A stretch of 63,880 nt of DNA, taken from contig CACJQI010000003.1 of the NCBI GenBank assembly GCA_902595535.1, forward strand, positions 84,383-148,262. Reading direction: 5' to 3'. A program made the position numbers and the translations under genes. Of the stretch, positions 1-12,071 are shown piece by piece. The notes beneath the pieces were generated by a model. The model ran no database searches. It was not told the origin of the DNA and worked only from the letters and a program-made list of their open reading frames with translations. Source of the DNA: an uncultured Pelagibacteraceae bacterium. Lineage in GTDB: Bacteria; Pseudomonadota; Alphaproteobacteria; Pelagibacterales; Pelagibacteraceae. Numbering within the stretch: position 1 is the stretch's first letter; the number at the start of each line of letters is the position of its first letter.

Positions 1-479
1 TTGATCCAGCACATAAAGGGCATTTAGCAATCTCTAAAGAAGCAAAAAAAAGATTTAATTTAAAAAAAATTATATGGGCAATAACTAAAAAGAACCCTTT
101 CAAAAACGAAAGTAAAACAACTCTTTCAAAACGAATAAAAGATTGTAAAAAAATTATTGGACTAAATCCATTTATAAAAGTTAAATTTTATGAAGATATA
201 ATTAAATCAAATAAAACTATTGATCTTATTAACTATCTTAAAAAAAATGATAATATTGAAATTTATTTTCTGATGGGAGCTGATAATTTAATAAATTTTC
301 ATAAATGGCATAAATCGAAATCAATTTCACAAAAATGTAATATTTTAGTTTTTGATCGTCATGGATATAAAAAAAATTCTTTAAAATCAAAGACATTTAA
401 AAGTTTAAACAAAGACAAACTTACATTTGTTGAATTTAAAAAAGTCAACATTTCATCTTCTCAATTAAGAAAAATTTGA
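1..479 (+). CDS. nadD: Nicotinate-nucleotide adenylyltransferase NadD (5'-truncated by window edge)
   Basis: NadD transfers AMP from ATP to nicotinate mononucleotide to make deamido-NAD in the cytosol. The frame is open from the first bases of the window. The first complete codon is at base 3 and reads DPAHKGHL, the nucleotidyltransferase HxGH signature that normally lies about 10 residues from the start, so only the extreme N-terminus is missing. Further on come FLMGADNLINFHKW, the NadD substrate-binding segment, and ISSSQLR close to the stop, the second nucleotidyltransferase signature. Ending directly after this motif is common in alphaproteobacterial NadD, so the C-terminus looks natural. 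rsfS follows after 17 bases, the classic nadD-rsfS pairing, and the two are probably co-transcribed. Confidence 0.93.
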   Translation, partial: DPAHKGHLAISKEAKKRFNLKKIIWAITKKNPFKNESKTTLSKRIKDCKKIIGLNPFIKVKFYEDIIKSNKTIDLINYLKKNDNIEIYFLMGADNLINFHKWHKSKSISQKCNILVFDRHGYKKNSLKSKTFKSLNKDKLTFVEFKKVNISSSQLRKI

Positions 480-496
480 TAGTCTAAACTCAATTA

Positions 497-847
497 ATGG
501 ATAAAATTTCAGATCTAAAAAAAATTGTAATCAATACACTGGACATAAATAAAGCTGAGGATATTGTAACAATTGATCTCAAAGATAAAAGCTCAATGGC
601 TGATTATATGATTATTGCTAACGGAACTTCTTCGAGACATATTCAATCTTTGTCAGAACAAGTTTTGGAAAAGCTTAAAGATAATGGTGTTAGGGACTCT
701 AAGATAGAAGGTAAGGAAAGTAATGAATGGAAATTAGTTGATGGAATTGACTTAATTGTTCATATTTTTCATCCTGAAAAAAGAAAGTTTTATGAACTTG
801 AAAAAATTTGGTCTGAATTAATACCAAAAGAAAAGGTTAGTATATGA
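497..847 (+). CDS. rsfS: Ribosomal silencing factor RsfS (Iojap/YbeB family)
   Basis: A 116-residue protein of the RsfS/Iojap family. Members bind ribosomal protein L14 and block joining of the 30S and 50S subunits in starvation or stationary phase. The family core is visible: LKDKSSMADYMIIANGTSSRHIQ (split here as KDKSSMADYMII and GTSSRHIQ), then EGKESNEWKLVDGIDLIVHIF, which carries the conserved W-L-D-G-D-V-H pattern. Its length matches the family. It sits 17 bases after nadD and overlaps the ctpA start by four bases (ATGA), indicating translational coupling. Many alphaproteobacteria have rlmH next in this operon; it is absent here. Confidence 0.95.
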   Translation: MDKISDLKKIVINTLDINKAEDIVTIDLKDKSSMADYMIIANGTSSRHIQSLSEQVLEKLKDNGVRDSKIEGKESNEWKLVDGIDLIVHIFHPEKRKFYELEKIWSELIPKEKVSI

Positions 848-1983
848 AAACTATTCAGTTTTATTTAATTATTTTTCTTACTCAATTTCTTTTTTTAAAA
901 CAAATAAATTCAGCTGAAATTGATATTTATAAAAAAATTGATCTATTCGGTGAGGTTTTAGAAAAAATAAATAAAGAGTATGTTGATGAAATAAACCCAT
1001 CAGAAAGTATGGACTCCGCAATTAATGGTCTTCTTCAGTCACTTGATCCTTATTCAGCTTACATGTCGCCAGAAATTTTTCAGGAAATGCAAACAGAAAC
1101 TAGTGGAGAGTTTGGTGGTCTTGGCATTGAAGTCAGCATGGAGGCAGGTGTTGTAAAAGTTATATCACCAATAGATGATACTCCTGCATCAAAAGCTGGT
1201 ATAAAAGCTGGAGACTATATTGTTAAAATTAACAACATTCAGGTTCAAGGAAAATCTTTAAGTGAAGCTGTTGATTTAATGAGAGGTCCAGTGGGTTCTG
1301 CAATTGAGCTTACTGTTAGACGAAGAGGGGTTAAAAAAGCTCTAACATTTAATATAACAAGAGAAATTATCGAAGTGCAGTCTGTTAAGTCTGATCTATT
1401 AGATAATAATATTGGATATATTCGATTAACTTCTTTTAATGACAATAGTAGTCAGCAAATTAAGAAACAAATTAAAAAATTAAAAAAAAATGAAAACTTA
1501 AAAGCATTCATACTTGATTTAAGAAATAACCCTGGAGGGCTATTATCTCAAGCAATTAAGATTTCAGATTTTTTTCTTGAAAATGGAGAGATTGTATCAA
1601 CAAAAAGTAGACAAAAATCAGAGAACAAAAGATGGTTTGCAAAAAAAGGTGACATTACTGATGGTAAAACTTTATTGGTATTGATTAACTATGGCTCCGC
1701 GTCTGCATCTGAAATTGTTGCTGGTGCTCTGAAAGACCATAAAAGAGCTATTATACTTGGAGAAAGTAGCTATGGAAAAGGATCTGTGCAATCAATAATT
1801 CCTCTTAAAAACAAGGGAGCTATTAGATTAACTGTTGCAAAATATTACCTCCCCTCTGGAGACTCTATTTCTGAAGTTGGAGTAAGACCTGATATTGAGG
1901 TTAATGAAGAAGGTGATAATTTTAGAATTAAAACTGAAACCGATAATCAACTTAATTACGCAATAAAGTTATTAAACGGATAA
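844..1983 (+). CDS. ctpA: Carboxy-terminal processing protease (S41 family, PDZ domain)
   Basis: A periplasmic serine protease that trims or degrades envelope proteins from their C-termini. The N-terminus (residues 1-23) is a hydrophobic signal peptide ending near NSA. A PDZ domain follows at about residues 85-170 (GGLGIEV, SPIDDTPASKAGIKAGD), then the S41 protease core. The catalytic pair is Ser287 in GSASASEI and Lys312 in SSYGKGSVQ, with the 25-residue spacing usual for Tsp/CtpA enzymes. At 379 residues it is a compact CtpA without the long C-terminal tail of some relatives. The start overlaps the rsfS stop and the next gene begins one base after its stop, so it lies in an operon with rsfS and rppH. 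Confidence 0.94.
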   Translation: MKTIQFYLIIFLTQFLFLKQINSAEIDIYKKIDLFGEVLEKINKEYVDEINPSESMDSAINGLLQSLDPYSAYMSPEIFQEMQTETSGEFGGLGIEVSMEAGVVKVISPIDDTPASKAGIKAGDYIVKINNIQVQGKSLSEAVDLMRGPVGSAIELTVRRRGVKKALTFNITREIIEVQSVKSDLLDNNIGYIRLTSFNDNSSQQIKKQIKKLKKNENLKAFILDLRNNPGGLLSQAIKISDFFLENGEIVSTKSRQKSENKRWFAKKGDITDGKTLLVLINYGSASASEIVAGALKDHKRAIILGESSYGKGSVQSIIPLKNKGAIRLTVAKYYLPSGDSISEVGVRPDIEVNEEGDNFRIKTETDNQLNYAIKLLNG

Positions 1984-1984
1984 T

Positions 1985-2461
1985 ATGAAAAAAAAATTAA
2001 GCGAATTACCGCTTAGAAGTGGTGTAGGAATAGTAGTTCTAAATAAACAAAATAAAGTATTTGTTGCTAAGCGAATAGATAACCCAAAAAATTTTTGGCA
2101 AATGCCTCAAGGAGGTGTGGATGAAGGTGAGAATTTTTTAAAAGCTGCCTTCAGAGAGCTAGAGGAAGAGACTAGCATTAAGAAAGTAGAACTAATTAGG
2201 GAATTAGAGGGAACAATAACTTACGAACTTCCAGATCGTTTATTGGGTATTATTTGGAAAGGCAAATATAGAGGTCAAAAACAAAAATGGTTTCTGATGA
2301 GATTTAAAGGCGAAGATAATGAAATAAATATCAAAACTAAAAATCCAGAATTTTTGGATTGGAAATGGATTGAGATTGATCAACTAACCAAAGTTGTAGT
2401 TGATTTTAAATTACACGTTTACAAGGAAGTAAAAGAACAAGTTAAAAAAATTATTGATTAA
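1985..2461 (+). CDS. rppH: RNA pyrophosphohydrolase RppH (Nudix)
   Basis: RppH removes pyrophosphate from the 5' triphosphate end of mRNA and so starts 5'-end-dependent decay; relatives also cleave dinucleoside polyphosphates. The Nudix box runs from Gly43 to Ile65: G43, E49, then REL at 57-59 and the metal-binding Glu61/Glu62. The usual glycine near the end of the box is a serine (Ser64), a common substitution. The opening RSGVGIVVLN and FWQMPQGGVDEGE are typical of the RppH subgroup. It follows ctpA by one base. Its last 11 bases overlap the end of the convergent atpC gene, so there is no room for an intergenic terminator. Confidence 0.93.
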   Translation: MKKKLSELPLRSGVGIVVLNKQNKVFVAKRIDNPKNFWQMPQGGVDEGENFLKAAFRELEEETSIKKVELIRELEGTITYELPDRLLGIIWKGKYRGQKQKWFLMRFKGEDNEINIKTKNPEFLDWKWIEIDQLTKVVVDFKLHVYKEVKEQVKKIID

Positions 2462-2845
2462 GAGATTTTAATATTTCAATTTTTTGATCAACTAAATATT
2501 TAGACTGGTCATTAATTTCAGGCTTGCTAGCCTCTTCTTCTGCTTTTTTAAGAAGATCTTGTTGCTTGGATTTATCTAAATCATTAAGGTTAAATATTGA
2601 GCTTGTTAAAATAGATAAATTATTATTTTTAAATTCAACAATCCCATCTTCTACATAATAATTTTCATCACCTGATTTAGATAAAATTTTAATTATACCT
2701 GGTTTTAAAAATGAGATTATTGAAATATGATCCTTAAGTATTCCCATTTCACCTTCGAAAGCAGGTACAACTACTTCCAATACATCTTCTTTAACTAAAA
2801 AAGATTTTTCTGGATTTACTATTTCAACTTTAAACTCTTCGCTCA

Positions 2846-2846
<1 letters not shown>
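2451..2846 (-). CDS. atpC: ATP synthase F1 epsilon subunit
   Basis: Epsilon is part of the central stalk of F1 and regulates ATP hydrolysis. The 131-residue product has the N-terminal beta-sandwich (FKVEIVNPEKSFL, then FEGEMGILKDHISIISFLKPG, the family signature split around GILKDH) and a lysine/glutamate-rich C-terminal helical region, here short. It is last in atpHAGDC, its start overlapping the atpD stop by one base (TAATG). It ends by overlapping rppH on the opposite strand for 11 bases. The membrane Fo genes are not in this window, as expected for alphaproteobacteria where F1 and Fo form separate operons. Confidence 0.95.
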
Positions 2847-5142
<2,296 letters not shown>

Positions 5143-5148
5143 AGTTAA

Positions 5149-6684
5149 TTAAGATTTAAAATTTTCCTTTAATTGAGTGATTACTTCTACAAGTAATTTC
5201 TCCATATCGTCCTCAAGTTTTCCTGAAGATAAAATAGATTCTATAATTTCAGGTTTATCAGATTTACATTTCTCAATTATTTTGTTTTCAAACTCAGCAA
5301 TATCTTTTAGTTCAATATCGTCTAAGTAACCTTTTACTCCACAAAAAACTGAAATAACTTGTTCAGCAACTGTCATTGGAGAATATTGTTTTTGTTTAAG
5401 AAGCTCTGTTAATTTAGAGCCTCTATTTAATAGTTGTTGAGTTGATGCATCTAAATCAGAACCAAATTGAGCAAATGCTGCCATTTCTCTATATTGAGCT
5501 AGCTCTAACTTCATAGATCCTGATACTTTTTTCATTGCTTTAGTTTGTGCTGAAGAACCTACTCTTGATACAGATAATCCAACGTTAATTGCAGGTCTAA
5601 TACCTTGGTTAAAAAGTTCTGTTTCTAAGAAAATTTGACCATCAGTAATTGAAATTACGTTGGTGGGAATAAATGCAGATACATCTCCACCTTGTGTTTC
5701 AATAATCGGAAGTGCGGTTAAAGAACCTCCACCATGTTCATCACTTAATTTAGCTGCTCTTTCAAGTAGTCGGCTATGCAGATAAAATACATCACCAGGA
5801 TATGCTTCACGTCCTGGAGGTCTTCTTAAAAGAAGAGACATTTGTCTGTAAGCAACTGCCTGCTTAGATAAATCATCATAAATTATTAAAGCATGCATAC
5901 CATTGTCTCTAAAATATTCACCCATTGCACAACCTGTGTAAGGAGCTAAAAATTGTAATGGTGCAGAGTCTGAGGCTGTAGCAGCAACAATTGTTGTATA
6001 TTCCATTGCTCCAGCTTCTTCTAAAGTTTTTTGAATTTGTCTTACAGTTGATCTTTTCTGACCAATAGCAACATAAACACAATAAAGTTTTTGTTTCTCA
6101 TCTCCAGACTCATTTATTTTTTTTTGATTAATGATAGCATCAATTGCAACTGCAGTTTTACCTGTTTGTCTATCACCAATAATTAGTTCACGTTGTCCTC
6201 TTCCAACTGGAACCAAGCTATCTATTGATTTTAAACCTGTTTGCATTGGTTCACTAACTGATTGTCTTGGAATAATTCCTGGAGCTTTAACTTCCACCCT
6301 ACTTTTTTGAACACTTTTATCAAGTGCACCTTTGCCATCAATAGGATTGCCTAGGCCATCTACAACTCTTCCTAATAATTCTTTTCCAACTGGAGTATCT
6401 ACAATATTTCCAGTTCTCTTAACAACATCCCCTTCTTTAATATTTCTATCGTCACCAAAAATTACAACACCAACATTTTCGCTTTCCAAGTTTAGTGCCA
6501 TACCCTTAGAGCCATCTGCAAACTCTACCATCTCACCAGCTTGAACATTGTCAAGACCATAAATTCTTGCAATACCATCTCCAACAGAAAGCACTTGGCC
6601 AACTTCAGTTACTTCTGCTTTATCACCAAAATTTTTGATTTGTTCTTTTAATATTTTTGTAACTTCTGAAGGATTTATTTCCAT
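5149..6684 (-). CDS. atpA: ATP synthase F1 alpha subunit
   Basis: Alpha is the non-catalytic nucleotide-binding subunit that alternates with beta in the F1 hexamer. Walker A is GDRQTGKT at residues 170-177; the regulatory beta-barrel (residues about 25-95) and the signature near [14 protein letters not shown] are both present. Its 511 residues match the family exactly. The gene starts directly next to the atpH stop, with no spacer, and atpG follows after six bases, so translation is likely coupled along atpHAGDC. Confidence 0.97.
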   Translation of the reverse strand: MEINPSEVTKILKEQIKNFGDKAEVTEVGQVLSVGDGIARIYGLDNVQAGEMVEFADGSKGMALNLESENVGVVIFGDDRNIKEGDVVKRTGNIVDTPVGKELLGRVVDGLGNPIDGKGALDKSVQKSRVEVKAPGIIPRQSVSEPMQTGLKSIDSLVPVGRGQRELIIGDRQTGKTAVAIDAIINQKKINESGDEKQKLYCVYVAIGQKRSTVRQIQKTLEEAGAMEYTTIVAATASDSAPLQFLAPYTGCAMGEYFRDNGMHALIIYDDLSKQAVAYRQMSLLLRRPPGREAYPGDVFYLHSRLLERAAKLSDEHGGGSLTALPIIETQGGDVSAFIPTNVISITDGQIFLETELFNQGIRPAINVGLSVSRVGSSAQTKAMKKVSGSMKLELAQYREMAAFAQFGSDLDASTQQLLNRGSKLTELLKQKQYSPMTVAEQVISVFCGVKGYLDDIELKDIAEFENKIIEKCKSDKPEIIESILSSGKLEDDMEKLLVEVITQLKENFKS

Positions 6685-7242
6685 TTATGCCTCTATCATT
6701 CTATTTTCGATTTGTTGTAATTTATTTTTAATTGAGGTGTCCACCATAGTACTACCTACCTGTACTATTAAACCTCCTATTAAACTTTCGTCATGTTTGT
6801 AGTTTAATTTTATTTTAGAGCTAAAATTTTCTGTAAGCTCATCTGTAATTTTTGTAATTTCTTCACTAGTTAATTCTTTTGCAGATTTTAATTCTGCTTT
6901 AAGTTCACCTCTTTTTTTAGAACATGTTTCTAAAAAACTCTTTAATATTTGTTCCACATAAAAAAAACGTCTTTTAATAACTAGAAAACTTAAAAAATTT
7001 TTTAGTAAGTTTTCAAATTTATTATTGTCAGAAAAATTATTTATAAATTTTAAAAGATCTTCTTGGTTATTTGTTGGATCTTTAATTAAATCTGAAAAAT
7101 CTTTACTTGCTGAAATTAAATCCAAAATAGATAATGATTGTTCTTCTACTTTTTCAAGCACATTATTTTCACTTGAAAGCTCGTATAAAGCTAAAGAATA
7201 TCTTTCGCTTGAAGTTATCGAAAATCCTTTATTTTTGCTCAA
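6685..7242 (-). CDS. atpH: ATP synthase F1 delta subunit (TTG start)
   Basis: Delta connects F1 to the peripheral stalk. The 185-residue product shows the OSCP/delta pattern: SERYSLALYEL near the start, and in the C-terminal part YKHDESLIGGLIVQVGSTMVDTSIKNKL (key part DESLIGGLIVQVG and DTSIKNKL). The start codon is TTG at 7242-7240: no in-frame ATG exists near the conserved SERYS segment, and an AAAGGT ribosome-binding site lies about 8 bases upstream of the TTG. It is the first gene of the F1 operon. A weak start for a subunit present once per complex fits the stoichiometry, though that link is inference. Confidence 0.93.
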   Translation of the reverse strand: MSKNKGFSITSSERYSLALYELSSENNVLEKVEEQSLSILDLISASKDFSDLIKDPTNNQEDLLKFINNFSDNNKFENLLKNFLSFLVIKRRFFYVEQILKSFLETCSKKRGELKAELKSAKELTSEEITKITDELTENFSSKIKLNYKHDESLIGGLIVQVGSTMVDTSIKNKLQQIENRMIEA

Positions 7243-7351
7243 CTTATTACCTTTGTTATGTAGAAGATTATTTTAAAATCACGCTCTAATTAGCATATGA
7301 GTATAATGTCTTCAAGTAACACATTTGTTTAAAACACTATTTTTTATTAGG
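7243..7351 (-). promoter_or_regulatory. priA-atpH spacer, presumed F1 operon promoter region
   Basis: This 109-base gap is the longest in the 33-kb minus-strand run from ffh to atpC, so it is the most likely site for a dedicated promoter of atpHAGDC. Read on the minus strand it holds TATACT, a good -10 match, some 60-65 bases upstream of the atpH start, but I see no convincing -35 box at the right distance. No rho-independent terminator for priA stands out. The promoter assignment is inference from position. Confidence 0.3.
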
Positions 7352-9307
7352 TTAATTGAAGTTTATTGGGTCGACATCAACTGAAAGTTTTATTCCTGAT
7401 GAAAATTTGTAATTTGGGATAATTTCAGCGATTGAGTTCTGTAAATTAAGGGATTTTGAACCCCTAATTAGCATTCTTATTCTAAATTTTTTTTTAAGTC
7501 TAAAAATTGGTGCACTAACTGGTCCTAAAACTCTTCCCTTAATTTTTTTTTCAATAAAGTTTTTAAAATAAAAAGCTTCTTTTTCTAATCTTGCTTCATT
7601 GTCTCCTGTTAAGATTAATGAAATAAATCTTTGAAATGGAGGAAGATTATTTTGTCTTCTAATATCTAATTCTCTATCAAGAAAAATATCAGGGTTACTA
7701 TTGGTCAAATCAGAGATCATTTTAGTATTTGTATTATAAGTTTGAAAATACACAGTTGCAGGTTTCCCCGTCCTTCCTGCTCGACCAGAAAGTTGATGGT
7801 ATAACTGCAAATTTTTTTCAGCTCCTCTTAGATCATGTCCTTGTGAAGAAAGATCAATATCAACTACAACAATACAATTAAGGCTAGGAAAATGAAAACC
7901 TTTTGAAATTAACTGGGTTCCAACTAAAATTTGAACTTCATTATTAATTATTTTTTCTAATTTGTCACTAGAACTTTTTTTATTCATTGTATCACTAGAA
8001 AAAATTTCAATTTTTTTTGATGGAAAATTTTTTTTAACTTCTTCAGATATTCTTTCAACACCAGGACCGCTAAAAATAAATTCACAATCACCCTCTTTTA
8101 CGCAAGTTCTTTTTAAGGATGATTTAAAACCACAATAATGGCACAACAAATTATTCTTTTTTTTATGATAAACTAAATTAATTGAACAATTGGGACATGA
8201 GTAGCTATTGAAACATTTATTACAAAGTACGTGTGGAGAAAATCCTCGTCTATTCAAAAAAAATAATACTTGATCGTTTTTATCAAGATGAAAATTTACT
8301 TTTTCAATAATTTTTTTTGATAACCATGATTGTTTTTCCAATTTTGTTTCATTGAGATTTATAATTTCATAATTAGGTAGTGATGCATTTTTATAACGCT
8401 TTTCTAATTTTGAGATAGTAAATTTACCCTTTTTAATATTTTCATAAGTTTCAATTGACGGAACTGCTGTTATTAAATTAATAGGGATATTTTCAAATGA
8501 TGCTCTTGAGATTGCCATATCTCTTGCATTATAGGTAACACCTTCATCTTGTTTGTAAGATTGATCATGTTCCTCATCAACAATGATTAATCCTAATTTT
8601 TCAAATGGTAAAAATAATGATGATCTAGCACCTATGACAACTTTAATTTCTCCATTTGTAATTCCACTCCAAATAATTTCTTTCTTTTTCTTAGTAATAC
8701 CTGAGTGCCAAACTGCTGGGGTAAAACCAAAGAATTCTTTGAATTTTTTTTCAAATTGACCTGTTAAGCCAATCTCAGGTAATAAAATTAATCCCTGAAA
8801 TCCTTTATTTATAATGGCTTTTAGGGCCTCAAAATAAACCATTGTTTTCCCTGAACCAGTTGTTCCTTGAAGAACATGAACTCTAAATTTTTGATTGGAA
8901 ACATTCATTTTTCTAAGAGATTTTTTTTGTTCCTCAGAAAGCTCAATTGCATTTGTTTTAATATTAGACTCAAAAATTTTGTATGCATCTTTTTGAATTT
9001 TCTCTATAGCATTACTACTTAACAAAACTAACTTTAGCGCCATTCCTTTTGGAATTATATTGTATTCAGAAAACCAGTTAAGAAATTTAATAGTTGTTTT
9101 TTTTAATGGAACTACATCTAATTTTTTTAAAACACTTTTGATTTTGAAATGTCTATTATTTTTTTTTTCAAATTCATCCCAAACAACACCTGTAATTTTA
9201 GATTTACCAAAAGGAACTATTACATAATCGCCTACTTTAAGATTAATATCACTCTCATAAGTAAATGGATGATTAAAGATATTTGGTAAAAGAATCGGTA
9301 CTTTCAT
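7352..9307 (-). CDS. priA: Primosomal protein N' (replication restart helicase PriA)
   Basis: PriA recognises stalled or repaired replication forks and reloads the replicative helicase. The product has an N-terminal DNA-binding domain, then a superfamily 2 helicase core with Walker A QGTTGSGKT and Walker B VDEEHD, and the C-terminal motif SGRAGRTG. A zinc-binding insertion has three CxxC pairs (CNKC, CPNC, CHYC); the fourth pair is spaced CVKEGDC, wider than the usual CxxC. At 651 residues it is shorter than the 732-residue E. coli protein but complete at both ends. It lies 22 bases after lpdA and ahead of the F1 operon, with no functional tie to either. Confidence 0.94.
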   Translation of the reverse strand: MKVPILLPNIFNHPFTYESDINLKVGDYVIVPFGKSKITGVVWDEFEKKNNRHFKIKSVLKKLDVVPLKKTTIKFLNWFSEYNIIPKGMALKLVLLSSNAIEKIQKDAYKIFESNIKTNAIELSEEQKKSLRKMNVSNQKFRVHVLQGTTGSGKTMVYFEALKAIINKGFQGLILLPEIGLTGQFEKKFKEFFGFTPAVWHSGITKKKKEIIWSGITNGEIKVVIGARSSLFLPFEKLGLIIVDEEHDQSYKQDEGVTYNARDMAISRASFENIPINLITAVPSIETYENIKKGKFTISKLEKRYKNASLPNYEIINLNETKLEKQSWLSKKIIEKVNFHLDKNDQVLFFLNRRGFSPHVLCNKCFNSYSCPNCSINLVYHKKKNNLLCHYCGFKSSLKRTCVKEGDCEFIFSGPGVERISEEVKKNFPSKKIEIFSSDTMNKKSSSDKLEKIINNEVQILVGTQLISKGFHFPSLNCIVVVDIDLSSQGHDLRGAEKNLQLYHQLSGRAGRTGKPATVYFQTYNTNTKMISDLTNSNPDIFLDRELDIRRQNNLPPFQRFISLILTGDNEARLEKEAFYFKNFIEKKIKGRVLGPVSAPIFRLKKKFRIRMLIRGSKSLNLQNSIAEIIPNYKFSSGIKLSVDVDPINFN

Positions 9308-9329
9308 ATTTTAATAATATGAAAAAAAA

Positions 9330-10730
9330 TTAAGAGTGTATTGCTCTTTTATCTACTGATAATGCTGCTTCTTTAACAGCTTCTGAAAATGTTGGGTGAG
9401 CATGACAAGTTCTTGCAATATCTTCAGAGCTAGCACCAAACTCCATTGCAACACCTATTTCAGCAATTAGTTCTCCTGCATGAGGGCCAATAATGTGTGC
9501 ACCTAAAACTTTATCTGTAGTTTCGTCTGCTAAAATTTTAACAAACCCTTCTGCATCATCTATAGCTTTTGCTCTAGAGTTTGCCATGAATGAAAACTTA
9601 CCAATTTTATACTTTATATTTAATTCTTTTAATTGTTCTTCTGTCTTACCAATTGATGCAACTTCAGGTGTTGTATAAACAACTCCAGGAATTGTATCAT
9701 AATTAACATGGCCTGATTGGCCTGCAATATTTTCTGCAACGGCAATTCCTTCATCTTCTGCTTTATGAGCAAGCATTGGACCGCTTATGACATCGCCAAT
9801 TGCATAAATATTATTAATATTAGTTTTAAATGTATTATCTGTTTTAATTCTTTTTCTTTCATCCAGTTTAACTCCAGCAGCTTCTAGATTTAAACCATTC
9901 GTATTTGCTTTTCGACCAACTGAAATAAGAACGACATCACAATCAAAATTATTTTTATTTCCATCTTTATCAACTGTTGAAACAACAGCACCTGATTTAT
10001 TATTTTTAATAGCTTCAACTTTATTTTGCATATTAAATTTGATACCTTGTTTCTTTAAAATCTTCATAAATTCCAATGAAATTTCTTTATCCATGCCAGG
10101 AGTAATATGATCTAAAAATTCTACCACCTGCACTTCAGATCCCAATCTTGACCAAACTGATCCCATTTCTAATCCAATGTAGCCACCCCCTACTACAACC
10201 ATCTTTTTTGGAACTTTGTCCAATTTCAATGCACCTGTTGAAGATACAATTACTTTCTCATCAATTTCTATTCCAGGCAAAGATACTGGTACAGAACCTG
10301 TTGCTATCACAGTTTTTTCAGCTTCAATAATAGTCTCTTTATTTTGATCATCTTTAATTATGATCTCATTTTGAGATTTGAAGCTTCCAGTTCCTTTGTA
10401 ATAAGTTACCTTGTTTTTCTTAAGTAAAAACTCGACTCCCTTAGTAAGTATAGTTACCGCTTTATTTTTACTTTTCATCATTTTTTCAAGATTTAGCTTA
10501 ACTTCTCCAACTTCAATTCCTTTATTAGATAAATTTTGAACTTTATGAAATTCTTCAGACAAGTTTAGTAAGCTTTTTGAAGGTATGCATCCTACATTTA
10601 AACATGTTCCTCCAAGAGATCCTCTGGACTCAATGCATGCTGTTTTTAATCCAAGCTGAGCAAGCCTAATTGCACAAACATATCCACCTGGACCTCCTCC
10701 AATTACAACTGCTTGAAATTTTTCCGACAT
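9330..10730 (-). CDS. lpdA: Dihydrolipoamide dehydrogenase (E3)
   Basis: E3 reoxidises the dihydrolipoyl groups of 2-oxo acid dehydrogenase complexes and reduces NAD. The FAD-binding GGGPGG is at residues 11-16 and the redox-active pair is Cys43 and Cys48 in GGTCLNVGCIPSK. A second Rossmann motif (VVGGGYIGLE) binds NAD, and the catalytic histidine lies in HAHPTFSE near the C-terminus. Its 466 residues are standard. It directly abuts sucB, so it is the E3 dedicated to the 2-oxoglutarate dehydrogenase complex encoded by sucA-sucB-lpdA; it may also serve other complexes encoded elsewhere. Confidence 0.97.
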   Translation of the reverse strand: MSEKFQAVVIGGGPGGYVCAIRLAQLGLKTACIESRGSLGGTCLNVGCIPSKSLLNLSEEFHKVQNLSNKGIEVGEVKLNLEKMMKSKNKAVTILTKGVEFLLKKNKVTYYKGTGSFKSQNEIIIKDDQNKETIIEAEKTVIATGSVPVSLPGIEIDEKVIVSSTGALKLDKVPKKMVVVGGGYIGLEMGSVWSRLGSEVQVVEFLDHITPGMDKEISLEFMKILKKQGIKFNMQNKVEAIKNNKSGAVVSTVDKDGNKNNFDCDVVLISVGRKANTNGLNLEAAGVKLDERKRIKTDNTFKTNINNIYAIGDVISGPMLAHKAEDEGIAVAENIAGQSGHVNYDTIPGVVYTTPEVASIGKTEEQLKELNIKYKIGKFSFMANSRAKAIDDAEGFVKILADETTDKVLGAHIIGPHAGELIAEIGVAMEFGASSEDIARTCHAHPTFSEAVKEAALSVDKRAIHS

Positions 10731-12065
10731 TTAAATATCCAAAAATAACCTTCTAGGGTCCTCTAAATTTTCTTTTACCATTTTTAAAAATGAAACTGAT
10801 TCTTTACCATCAATTATTCTATGATCATATGACAAAGCCAAATACATAATTGGTCTAATTTTAATTTCACCATCAACAACTACAGGTCTATCAACAATAT
10901 TATGCATTCCAAGTACACCTGATTGAGGAAGGTTTAATATTGGAGTTGATAACATCGATCCATAAACTCCACCATTACTAATAGTAAATGTTCCACCTTG
11001 AAGATCTTCGATTGTTAATTTACCGTCTCTTGTTTTTTCTGAAATATTTTTAATATTTTTTTCAATATCAGCAAACGATAGCTCATCTGCATTTCTTAAT
11101 ACTGGTACAACTAAACCCTTTTCTGTTCCAACCGCAAAACTAATGTTGTAATAATTTTTATAAATTATTTCATCACCGTCTATTTCAGCATTAACTGCTG
11201 GGAAGTTTTTTAATGCTACAACACATGCTTTTACAAAAAATGACATGAATCCTAACTTTATTCCATATCGACTTTGAAAATCTTGTTGGTTTTCTTTTCT
11301 CATTTCCATGATGTTAATCATATCAACTTCATTGAAAGTAGTTAGTAAAGCTGCATTTTCTTGAGCTTGTTTTAATTTTTTAGCTATTGTTTGTCTTAGT
11401 CTGGTCATTTTAATTCTTTCCTCTTGACCATACTTAACTTTTCTTTCTGCAGGCTGAGGATTAGCTCCCATTAAACTTATTAGGTCACCTTTTAAAACTC
11501 TTCCATCTTTTCCTGAGCCTTCAACTGAATTGATATCTATTTTGTTTTCTGCAACAATTTTTCTAACTGCTGGCGAAAGTATTTGGACTTCTGTATTAGT
11601 TTTAGGTTCTGATTTTTCTATTTTAGCTTTTGGTGCCTCTTCCTCTATAATTTCTTCAGTTAAGATTAAAGGTTCATCTTGTATATTTTCTGTCTTTTTT
11701 TCCTCAAAAATTTTTGGCTCTTTTTTAGATGGATCTAATTTAGATGGATCTAATTTAATTACATTGTCTTCTATTTGATTAGGTTCTATTTTTTTAATTT
11801 CCTCTTTTTTGACCAATCCCGCTGATCCATTTTCCGATACCAAGCCAAGCAATGCTCCGACTTCTACCACTGAACCATCTTTTGAATTTATTTCTGTTAA
11901 TACTCCTTTAACTGGAGATGGTACTTCAAGATTAACTTTGTCTGTTTCAAGCTCTACTATCGGCTCATCTGCTTCAACAGTATCACCAGTATTTTTAAGC
12001 CATTTTGCTACTGTTGCCTCAGTAATACTTTCTCCAAGAGCAGGAACTACAATTTTTTCACTCAT
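10731..12065 (-). CDS. sucB: Dihydrolipoyllysine succinyltransferase, 2-oxoglutarate dehydrogenase E2
   Basis: E2 forms the core of the 2-oxoglutarate dehydrogenase complex and transfers the succinyl group to CoA. A single lipoyl domain lies at residues 1-76 with the lipoylated lysine at 43 (ETDKV). An acidic, Glu/Lys/Pro-rich linker follows (about 90-165), including a duplicated DPSKLDPSK unit, then the E3-binding domain ([26 protein letters not shown]) and the acyltransferase domain with His415 and Asp419 in YDHRIIDG. It is six bases after sucA and abuts lpdA. The family assignment to succinyltransferase rather than acetyltransferase rests on the neighbours and on the sequence style. Confidence 0.96.
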   Translation of the reverse strand: MSEKIVVPALGESITEATVAKWLKNTGDTVEADEPIVELETDKVNLEVPSPVKGVLTEINSKDGSVVEVGALLGLVSENGSAGLVKKEEIKKIEPNQIEDNVIKLDPSKLDPSKKEPKIFEEKKTENIQDEPLILTEEIIEEEAPKAKIEKSEPKTNTEVQILSPAVRKIVAENKIDINSVEGSGKDGRVLKGDLISLMGANPQPAERKVKYGQEERIKMTRLRQTIAKKLKQAQENAALLTTFNEVDMINIMEMRKENQQDFQSRYGIKLGFMSFFVKACVVALKNFPAVNAEIDGDEIIYKNYYNISFAVGTEKGLVVPVLRNADELSFADIEKNIKNISEKTRDGKLTIEDLQGGTFTISNGGVYGSMLSTPILNLPQSGVLGMHNIVDRPVVVDGEIKIRPIMYLALSYDHRIIDGKESVSFLKMVKENLEDPRRLFLDI

Positions 12066-12071
12066 TTATAA

